DNA from: Desulfosudis sp034189195
GTDB lineage: Bacteria; Desulfobacterota; Desulfobacteria; Desulfobacterales; Desulfosudaceae
Length of the DNA: 21,195 bases
Assembly (NCBI GenBank): GCA_034189195.1
Contig: JAXHVI010000112.1
Coordinates: 1-21,195, forward strand
Reading direction: 5' to 3'
Shown here: positions 1 to 5,399 of the stretch, one piece after another
Layout of the letters: every line of letters starts with the position of its first letter
Position numbering within the stretch: position 1 is the first letter of the stretch
Notes under the pieces: generated by a model
Databases searched by the model: none
What the model was told of the DNA's origin: nothing
Seen by the model: the letters and a program-made list of their open reading frames with translations, nothing else
Program-made: the position numbers and the translations under genes

Positions 1-159
1 ATCATGGATGAGCAGTACCTGCTGGCCTGTGTGCGATATATTGAGAACAATCCTGTCCGGGCAAAGCTGGTCAAGTCTCCAGAGCTGTGGCCCTGGAGCA
101 GTGCTTCGGCCCACATGCAGGGCAAAGATGACGCACTGGTCAGGGTCGCACCTCTTCTT
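1..159 (+). pseudogene. REP-associated tyrosine transposase (RAYT), C-terminal fragment
   Basis: The reading frame is open from the first base, so the gene begins outside the window. It encodes the conserved RAYT / IS200-like Y1 transposase tail: RYIENNPVRAKLV, then WPWSSASAHMQG and DDALVRVAPLL. RAYTs are single-copy, domesticated relatives of IS200/IS605 transposases that act on REP palindromes. Family members usually continue some 50 or more residues past the VAPLL motif. Here similarity stops near base 159 and the frame runs on only into antisense sequence of the convergent radical SAM gene. I read it as a 3'-truncated remnant, probably inactive. REP-like palindromes occur elsewhere in the window (8407-8439, 20416-20503). 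Whether the 5' part is intact cannot be seen. Confidence 0.82.
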
Positions 160-1162
160 TTAACATGCAGCAGGCGATGCGGTATTCCGGCCGGCCGTCG
201 GGCCGCCAGGAGAGATTGCCCGGCTGCACCAGCCGGTTCATCACGCACCCTTCGGCAATGTCCAGCTCAAACAGGTCGGCCTCGTTGATACGCGGGGTTT
301 CGATCAGCCGGTTGTTTTCAAAGGCCAGGCTGTGCATGGGAAAGTCCTCGCACAGGGGGCACCGGTAGACCCGGCCGTTGGGAAAGATAAAGTAGTTGTC
401 CGCCACCCGGCCCGCGCATTCAAACACTTCGGCCTCGTCCAAAAACACTTTCGGGTAGGTGACAATAATGCCGTGATCGGCAATCGCCATGGCCGCCGCC
501 GGTACATTTTCCCGCCATTGTTCCCGTGATACCTGGCCCATGTCCCGGGCGGCCTTGTTTCCTGCTGATTTGCCGCGAATGCCCAGCACCTGGATAAACA
601 TTCTGGTAATCCCCAGCCGGCCCGCCAGGTCGGGCATGGCGGCAAGCTCGTGCAGGTTGGCCGTGCTGACCGTGTAAATCAGGCTGGTGGCAAACCCTCT
701 GGCATTGGCCTTTTGAATCCCGTCCAGGCAGGCCTCGTAGCTGCCTTTTCCCCGAATGGCGTTGTTGGTTTCCGGTGTGGCACCGTCTAAGGAAAAGCTG
801 ATGTAGTCAATGGTGTCGGGGGTGGTTTTATCAAGTATATCGTTGAACAGGTAGCCGTTGGTGTCGATGGTGATCGAATCATAGCCGATTTTCCGGGCAT
901 GGGCCGCGGCTTCGGCCAGGTCCGGGTGCAGGGTGGGCTCTCCGCCAAGGAGAATAAGGTTGGCCCTGCGCGTGGCCGGGGAGAACGCCTCCAGCCACCG
1001 GCAGATGGTCTCCAGGGGCAGTGTATCGGCGCCGTGCTGGCCGGGATTGATGTAACAGTGGGCGCAGTGGAGGTTGCACCGGGTGAGAATGTGAAAAAAA
1101 ACATTGACCGCCTCTCTGGAAAAGGAGACGGTCTTTTTTTCGTGCGGCAATCGGGGTGTCAT
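140..1162 (-). CDS. Radical SAM protein with SPASM/twitch-like C-terminal cysteines
   Basis: This 340-residue protein has the radical SAM cluster motif TRCNLHCAHCY, with the 4Fe-4S ligands at C29, C33 and C36. The SAM-binding GGEPTLHP motif follows near residues 73-80, and DTNGYL near 100. The C-terminal part carries more cysteines (C249, C268, C271, C306, C331, C332) in a CPLC...C...CC layout. That layout suggests a SPASM or twitch-type domain with an auxiliary Fe-S cluster, as in peptide- or protein-modifying radical SAM enzymes. The substrate is unknown and no small precursor peptide is visible nearby. The gene starts 29 bp after the cyclic-nucleotide-binding gene, so the two are probably cotranscribed. 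The ATG at 1162 has only a weak ribosome site. The last few codons and the stop lie in sequence that also reads as RAYT on the other strand, so the C-terminus may have been rebuilt by that junction. Confidence 0.88.
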   Translation of the reverse strand: MTPRLPHEKKTVSFSREAVNVFFHILTRCNLHCAHCYINPGQHGADTLPLETICRWLEAFSPATRRANLILLGGEPTLHPDLAEAAAHARKIGYDSITIDTNGYLFNDILDKTTPDTIDYISFSLDGATPETNNAIRGKGSYEACLDGIQKANARGFATSLIYTVSTANLHELAAMPDLAGRLGITRMFIQVLGIRGKSAGNKAARDMGQVSREQWRENVPAAAMAIADHGIIVTYPKVFLDEAEVFECAGRVADNYFIFPNGRVYRCPLCEDFPMHSLAFENNRLIETPRINEADLFELDIAEGCVMNRLVQPGNLSWRPDGRPEYRIACCMLKEEVRP

Positions 1163-1191
1163 AACAGATTGTGGCGGCAGGAAATCATCGG

Positions 1192-1716
1192 CTATTTTCC
1201 CTGAAGCTTTTTTCGAAGCTTGCCCGCCTCCATCTTGGCCTTGATCAGTTCGGTGTTGGTGAGCCGCAGCCGGGCGCTCATGTACTCGGCGAAGATCCGG
1301 TAAAGCAGCAGGATAAAGTCTAAGGTCTCTTCCTTGTCGGTGCTGGTGCCGGACGGGTAATGCTTGTGGGCCGAGGTGTTCACCGCCAGGCAGATCGTGT
1401 GGCCGTCGGCATAGACATCGGCGGACCGGCCTTCATCGTCGATGATTCGCATCTCGCCGAAGATCTCGCCGACAGAATTGATCCGGGTGATTTCGATACC
1501 CCGTTTTTTGATGATCACCCTGCCGGTGAGCAGGAAGTAGAGCCAGGGATCCACGTCCCCTTCCTTGATGATCAACTCGCCGTCGTCATACTCCCGAATC
1601 TTGCTCAGCCGCAGGATTTTGGCCAGGTTGCGTGTTTCAAAGTGCTTTAACGCAGGGATGCTCATCAACTTCTGAATGTTCTGAATATTGTCTTTCAGGT
1701 ATTTGGATTCCAGCAT
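1192..1716 (-). CDS. Stand-alone cyclic nucleotide-binding (Crp-like sensor) domain protein
   Basis: The 174-residue product has a cyclic nucleotide-binding beta-barrel fold: LAKILRLSKIREYDDGELII, GDVDPWLYFLLTGRV, then IFGEMRIIDDEGRSADV. This follows the usual pattern of Crp/Fnr and cNMP-binding domains, with the phosphate-binding cassette around GEM. No DNA-binding helix-turn-helix follows. The C-terminal 50 residues look helical (LLLYRIFAEYMSARLRLTNTEL and a basic end), so it is probably a sensor or adaptor rather than a transcription factor. I chose the ATG at 1716 because AGGAG sits 8 bases upstream. A longer frame from 1824 would run through the tRNA gene. It lies between tRNA-Val and the radical SAM gene and may regulate or partner that enzyme, which is an inference from spacing only. 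Confidence 0.82.
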   Translation of the reverse strand: MLESKYLKDNIQNIQKLMSIPALKHFETRNLAKILRLSKIREYDDGELIIKEGDVDPWLYFLLTGRVIIKKRGIEITRINSVGEIFGEMRIIDDEGRSADVYADGHTICLAVNTSAHKHYPSGTSTDKEETLDFILLLYRIFAEYMSARLRLTNTELIKAKMEAGKLRKKLQGK

Positions 1717-1771
1717 GTGCGTTTCTCCTGTCCAGGAGGCCGATGGTTTCCAGCTGGCCCGGGGAAGGTGG

Positions 1772-1846
1772 TGGTGGGCGGTACTGGATTTGAACCAGTG
1801 GCTTCCACCGTGTGAAGGTGGCACTCTCCCGCTGAGTTAACCGCCC
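1772..1846 (-). tRNA. tRNA-Val (anticodon CAC), CCA encoded
   Basis: The complement folds as a complete 75-base cloverleaf. The acceptor stem is GGGCGGT/ACCGCCC, the D arm ACTC-AGCGGGA-GAGT, and the anticodon stem CCACC/GGTGG around loop TTCACAC, giving anticodon CAC for GUG. The variable loop is AAGCC and the T arm ACTGG-TTCAAAT-CCAGT. The discriminator is A and the 3' CCA is encoded (1772-1774). It lies 55 bp upstream of the cyclic-nucleotide-binding gene on the same strand, so read-through transcription is possible. Confidence 0.96.
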
Positions 1847-1927
1847 ATCTGTCAAGGCCCCGATTTTTTCCCGGTCCGGGTCCTTTGGCCGGGAGCTGAA
1901 TGTTTACCGCCGCCCGGCGTTCCCCTA

Positions 1928-1956
1928 TAAATAAATAATAGTTGCTCCAAGGTCAA
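1928..1956 (-). promoter_or_regulatory. Possible sigma-70 promoter for tRNA-Val
   Basis: On the minus strand TTGACC (1951-1956) is separated by 17 bases from TATTTA (1928-1933), followed by an AT-rich stretch. The predicted start site is about 75 bases before the tRNA. The -35 box overlaps the scpB stop codon. The match is moderate, so this is a suggestion. No convincing terminator is seen between scpB and the tRNA. Confidence 0.4.
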
Positions 1957-2816
1957 GCATCATTTTCAAAATCGCTGTTTTCTTTTTCCCCGGCCGGTGT
2001 CGAATCCGGCGGGTCGTTTTTTACCGCTTCAGGAGCGTCCGACTGTGTTTTGACCGCTTCCTCCGACGCGTCCGCCGGTTCCGGGATACCGGTTTCCCGG
2101 TTCGGGGCAGCCAAAGCCGCCGCCGGGGCGTCGTCCGGCGGGGTCTGGTCTGCCGTGGGTGTGTCTGTCAGAACCTCGTCCGGCGGTGTGTCATTTTCCG
2201 CCGACTCGTTTTCTTCACTGTCTGAAACCGGTTCCTCTAATCCGTCAATGTCGGTCTCCACCAGGGGCGGTTCCGTTTCGCCGTCGGCGCTTCGGGCAAA
2301 GTCCTGAATCTCCTTGAGGGTGGGCATGTCCCGCAGGCTGCGCAGGTTGAACACCTCTAAAAAGCGCTGGGTGGTGGCATAGATCAGGGGCCGTCCGGGA
2401 ATCTCCTTTTTCCCCAGGATGCGGATCAGCTTGCGCTCCAGCAGGGTGCGCAGGATGGCGCCGGAGTCCACCCCCCGGATTTTTTCCACGTCGGCCCGGA
2501 TCACCGGCTGGTGATAGGCAATGATGGCCAGGGTCTCCAGGGCCGCCTTGCCCAGCCGGGTGGGCGGCGGTTTGAACATGCGCTTGATCCACTCCTTGTA
2601 AGCGCTCCGGGTGCGGAACTGGTAGCCTTCGGCCACCTCGCTCAGGACAAAGCCGCCCTGCCGGGCCTCGTACTCCGCCTTCAGCTCGGCCAGGGCCTGG
2701 CGAATGTCACCCATGTCGCCGTCCGTGATCACTTTTTTGATGGCCGATGGGCTCAGCGGCGTGTCGGTGACGAACAGCAGACTTTCAATGATGTTTTTCA
2801 GTTCGGTGGGGTTCAT
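1953..2816 (-). CDS. scpB: Segregation and condensation protein B with long acidic C-terminal tail
   Basis: ScpB is a winged-helix partner of the Smc-ScpA condensin complex, which compacts and segregates the chromosome. Residues 1-170 match the family: KNIIESLLFVTDTPLS at the start, ALETLAIIAYHQPVIRADVE (92-111), then RGVDSGAILRTLLERKLI and GRPLIYATTQRFLEVFNL (141-158). The usual length is about 180-200 residues. This protein has 287, because from about residue 172 it continues as a low-complexity tail rich in E, D, P, T, S and A, which is likely disordered. Its ATG overlaps the scpA stop as ATGA, so the two are translationally coupled. Start and product are secure. The function of the tail is unknown. 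Confidence 0.94.
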   Translation of the reverse strand: MNPTELKNIIESLLFVTDTPLSPSAIKKVITDGDMGDIRQALAELKAEYEARQGGFVLSEVAEGYQFRTRSAYKEWIKRMFKPPPTRLGKAALETLAIIAYHQPVIRADVEKIRGVDSGAILRTLLERKLIRILGKKEIPGRPLIYATTQRFLEVFNLRSLRDMPTLKEIQDFARSADGETEPPLVETDIDGLEEPVSDSEENESAENDTPPDEVLTDTPTADQTPPDDAPAAALAAPNRETGIPEPADASEEAVKTQSDAPEAVKNDPPDSTPAGEKENSDFENDA

Positions 2817-3526
2817 TGGTAAAACAGCCTTATCACGCCGTTGTGCGTATGCTGCCGCACAGCGACAATGCTCAGTTTCACCATTTCAAGCAGGGCCAGA
2901 AAGGTGACCACGATATCACTTTTGGTATAGTTTTCCTCAAACAGCTGGTCAAAGGTGACGGACCGGTTTTTTTCGAGAATGTCCACGATCTGTGAGATGC
3001 GTTCCTTGATGGAGATGACTTCTGTGGACAAAGAGAGGGTGGTGGATGCCGGCAGCCGGTCCAGGATGTTCTGAAACGCGTCGATCAGTTCAAACAGGCC
3101 CACCACGATCATGCCGTCGTCGGCCTCGGCGGCCAGGGCCTTTCGGTCGGTGGGCCGCACAAAGGTGTCTTCATTCAGAATGTCCCGGCTGCTCAAGGTC
3201 TCGGCCGCGTTTTTGATCTGCATGTACTCTTCAAGTGCCCGGGTGATCTCCATGCGCGGGTCTTCGTCATCGTCCGGCCCGTTGTGGGAGGGGAGCAGGG
3301 TGCGGGACTTGATGTTGGTGAGAATGGCGGCCATGTAGAGAAAATCGCCGGCCACGTCGATGTTCATCAGCTTCAGCCACTCGATGTATTCCAGAAACTG
3401 GCGGGTGATGTCGGCAATGGGAATGTCGTAGATGCTCACCTCGTTTTTCTTGATGAGGTGCACCAGCAGGTCCATGGGGCCTTCAAAGATGTCGGTCTTG
3501 ACCTTGTAGGTGTCGTCCTGCCGCAT
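2813..3526 (-). CDS. scpA: Segregation and condensation protein A (condensin kleisin)
   Basis: The 237-residue product is the kleisin subunit that bridges the Smc heads. The family signature is clear near the N-terminus: YKVKTDIFEGPMDLLVHLIK (7-26), then KNEVSIYDIPIADITRQFLE. It continues with AGDFLYMAAILTNIKSRTLLP and a C-terminal winged-helix part (ISQIVDILEKN...VTFLALLEMVKL). I chose the ATG at 3526 because it places the EGPMDLL motif at the usual distance from the N-terminus and has an AAGG stretch about 8 bases before it. A longer open frame to 3763 only overlaps trpS in an unrelated frame. A GTG at 3562 that overlaps the trpS stop is a less likely alternative. scpA begins 29 bp after trpS and ends in an ATGA overlap with scpB. 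Confidence 0.94.
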   Translation of the reverse strand: MRQDDTYKVKTDIFEGPMDLLVHLIKKNEVSIYDIPIADITRQFLEYIEWLKLMNIDVAGDFLYMAAILTNIKSRTLLPSHNGPDDDEDPRMEITRALEEYMQIKNAAETLSSRDILNEDTFVRPTDRKALAAEADDGMIVVGLFELIDAFQNILDRLPASTTLSLSTEVISIKERISQIVDILEKNRSVTFDQLFEENYTKSDIVVTFLALLEMVKLSIVAVRQHTHNGVIRLFYQ

Positions 3527-3555
3527 GGCCCGCCTTTTTTCCGAAACCGTTTCGA

Positions 3556-4545
3556 TCACAGCCGTACCCCGGCCCGCACCGCTTCCATGGTCTGCCGGGC
3601 CACGGCCCGGGCCCGGTCCGTGCCGTCGGCCAGAATCTGTTTCACCCGGTCGGGCCGCTCCATGTAATGGGCCCGTTTTTCGCGGATGGGGGCAAGGCCC
3701 TCGGCCAGGGAAACAGCCAGGTTCTTCTTGCATTCCACGCATCCCAGGGCCGCCGACCGGCACCCGGCATCAATCTCTTTGACCCGGCCGGGGTCGGTGT
3801 AAAGCCTGTGAAACTCGAACACGTTGCACACGCCGGGGTCGCCGGGGTCGCTTTTTCTGGCCCGCTGGGGGTCGGTGATCATGCGGCTGGTGCGTTCGGC
3901 AATGGTTTCCGGGGGGTCGCCCAGGTAGATGGCGTTGTCGTAGCTCTTGCTCATCTTGCGGCGGTCGATGCCCAGGATGCGGGCCGTGGCCTTTGTCAGC
4001 AGGGCCTGGGGTTCCCGGAACACCGGGCCGTAGAGGTGGTTGAACCGCCGGGCGATCTCCCGGGTGATCTCCACGTGGGGAATCTGGTCTTCCCCCACCG
4101 GCACCGCGTCGGCCAGGTACATGATGATGTCCGCGGCCTGCAACACCGGATAGCCCAGAAACCCGAAAGTGGAGACATCTTTTCCCGCCAGCTGGGCCAT
4201 CTGGTCCTTGTAGGTGGGGTTGCGCTCCAGCCAGGACAGGGGCGTGATCATGGAAAGAATCAGAAACAGTTCGGCATGCTCCTTGACATGGGACTGGACA
4301 AACAGGGTGCTCTTTTCCGGCGACAGGCCGGCGGAAAGCCAGTCCGCGGCCATCTCCAGGGTAAATTCGTCAAGCCCCACCGGGTCTTCGTAGTTGCTGG
4401 TCAGCGCGTGCCAGTCGGCCACAAAATAGAAACATTCGTATTCGTCCTGAAGGGCCACCCACTGGTTGAGGGCGCCGTGCAGGTTGCCCAGGTGCAGCGG
4501 GCCTGTGGGCCGCATGCCGCTTAATATCCTTTTTTTTCCGCTCAT
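3556..4545 (-). CDS. trpS: Tryptophanyl-tRNA synthetase
   Basis: This class I aminoacyl-tRNA synthetase charges tRNA-Trp with tryptophan. At 329 residues it has the normal bacterial length. The HIGH-type ATP-binding motif appears as PTGPLHLGNLHG (13-24) and the KMSKS loop as RRKMSKSYDNAI (195-206). Other family blocks visible are FVADWHALTS, ERNPTYKDQM, GYPVLQAADI and VPVGEDQIPHVEITREIARR. The ATG at 4545 has GGAG five bases upstream. It sits 25 bp after the membrane protease gene and 29 bp before scpA, so these four genes look like one operon. No leader or attenuator is apparent. Confidence 0.97.
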   Translation of the reverse strand: MSGKKRILSGMRPTGPLHLGNLHGALNQWVALQDEYECFYFVADWHALTSNYEDPVGLDEFTLEMAADWLSAGLSPEKSTLFVQSHVKEHAELFLILSMITPLSWLERNPTYKDQMAQLAGKDVSTFGFLGYPVLQAADIIMYLADAVPVGEDQIPHVEITREIARRFNHLYGPVFREPQALLTKATARILGIDRRKMSKSYDNAIYLGDPPETIAERTSRMITDPQRARKSDPGDPGVCNVFEFHRLYTDPGRVKEIDAGCRSAALGCVECKKNLAVSLAEGLAPIREKRAHYMERPDRVKQILADGTDRARAVARQTMEAVRAGVRL

Positions 4546-4570
4546 TGCCGCTCCGTATGCCGTTGCTGCG

Positions 4571-5269
4571 TCAGAATCCCGTGGCCATCAGGGCAACCCC
4601 GTTCCGGCCCAGGGCCAGGACGACCAGCGGGGTGATCAGGGCGTTGATGACGCTGAACACCACATCCGCCTTAATAATAAATAAAAACAGAAGGATCATT
4701 ATACCGAAGCGTTCCATGGATGCAACCCGTTTTTGAAGGCCAACCGGCAGGAACACGGTGATCACCCGGCTGCCGTCCAGGGGCGGAAGGGGAATCATGT
4801 TGAACACGGCCAGCACCGCGTTGATCAGCACGGAAAACCAGAGCAGCAGCAGGAGTTGCGAGGCCACCATGGCGGCCGGGGACCCGGCCGGGGCCCAGGC
4901 CCGGGCACCGGCCAGCACCAGGCGGAACAGGATGCCCGAGGCGGCCAGGCAGACCAGGTTGGCGCAGATCCCGGCCAGGGAGACCACAATCACCCCTTTT
5001 TTGTATTCCCGGAACAGGCCCGGATTGATGGGCACAGGCCTGGCATAGCCGAACACAAAAGGGGCACTGGCAAGCACCAGCATCAGGGGCAGAATGATGG
5101 ACCCCGCAATGTCGATGTGGCGAAGGGGATTTAAGGTGATGCGGCCGGCCCGGGCAGCGGTGTCGTCGCCCATTTTCCAGGCGGCAAACCCGTGGGCCGC
5201 CTCGTGAACGCCCACGGCAAACAGAACAGGCAGGACCATGATCACAATCCGGTTGATCGTTTCAAACAT
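4571..5269 (-). CDS. Site-2 protease family (M50) membrane metalloprotease
   Basis: The 232-residue product is a polytopic inner-membrane protein with about five or six hydrophobic segments. The zinc-binding HExxH motif is in the first hydrophobic stretch (VGVHEAAHGF: H22, E23, H26). The third ligand lies in NMIPLPPLDGSRV (157-169, D165), the standard NxxPxPPLDG motif of M50 peptidases. A FGYARPVPIN segment (73-82) sits between them as in the short S2P subgroup that lacks a PDZ domain. Such proteins cleave substrates within the membrane, but the substrate here is unknown. The gene starts just after the hexamer-repeat gap, with AAGGA 12 bases before the ATG, and is followed closely by trpS, an arrangement common in this phylum. 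Confidence 0.9.
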   Translation of the reverse strand: MFETINRIVIMVLPVLFAVGVHEAAHGFAAWKMGDDTAARAGRITLNPLRHIDIAGSIILPLMLVLASAPFVFGYARPVPINPGLFREYKKGVIVVSLAGICANLVCLAASGILFRLVLAGARAWAPAGSPAAMVASQLLLLLWFSVLINAVLAVFNMIPLPPLDGSRVITVFLPVGLQKRVASMERFGIMILLFLFIIKADVVFSVINALITPLVVLALGRNGVALMATGF

Positions 5270-5280
5270 AATAGTTTTAA

Positions 5281-5390
5281 ATCCTTATCTTACTCTTACT
5301 CTTATTCGCGCTCGTGCTCTTACTCGTAATCGATCAAAACATGACCGGTTTATTTCGGTCACGGTCACGGTCACGAGCACGAGCACGATT
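5281..5390. repeat. Degenerate hexanucleotide repeat element with nested inverted symmetry
   Basis: This gap between the fusion gene stop and the protease start is built from hexamer-like units. On the plus strand CTTACT-type units lie at 5289-5304, CTCGTG/CTCTTA units at 5311-5325, three GGTCAC units at 5357-5374 and two GAGCAC units at 5375-5386. A 6-bp stem (5342-5347 with 5356-5361, TGACCG/CGGTCA) forms the centre. Outside it CGCTCGTGCTC (5309-5319) roughly pairs with GAGCACGAGC (5375-5384). The stretch is unlike the GC-rich codons around it. It could be an RNA structure, a protein-binding array or slippage-derived DNA. Confidence 0.7.
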
Positions 5391-5399
5391 TGATTAGAA

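Noticed and set aside
1717..1824. Extended N-terminus of the cyclic-nucleotide-binding protein
   Set aside because: The extension reads through the tRNA-Val gene; the ATG at 1716 has a good ribosome site.
1868..1903. A GC-rich hairpin next to a T-run downstream of scpB
   Set aside because: On the transcribed (minus) strand the hairpin is followed by an A-run, not a T-run, so it does not fit an intrinsic terminator for scpB.
5281..5390. CRISPR array in the hexamer-repeat gap
   Set aside because: The units are six bases long without unique spacers, and no cas genes are present.
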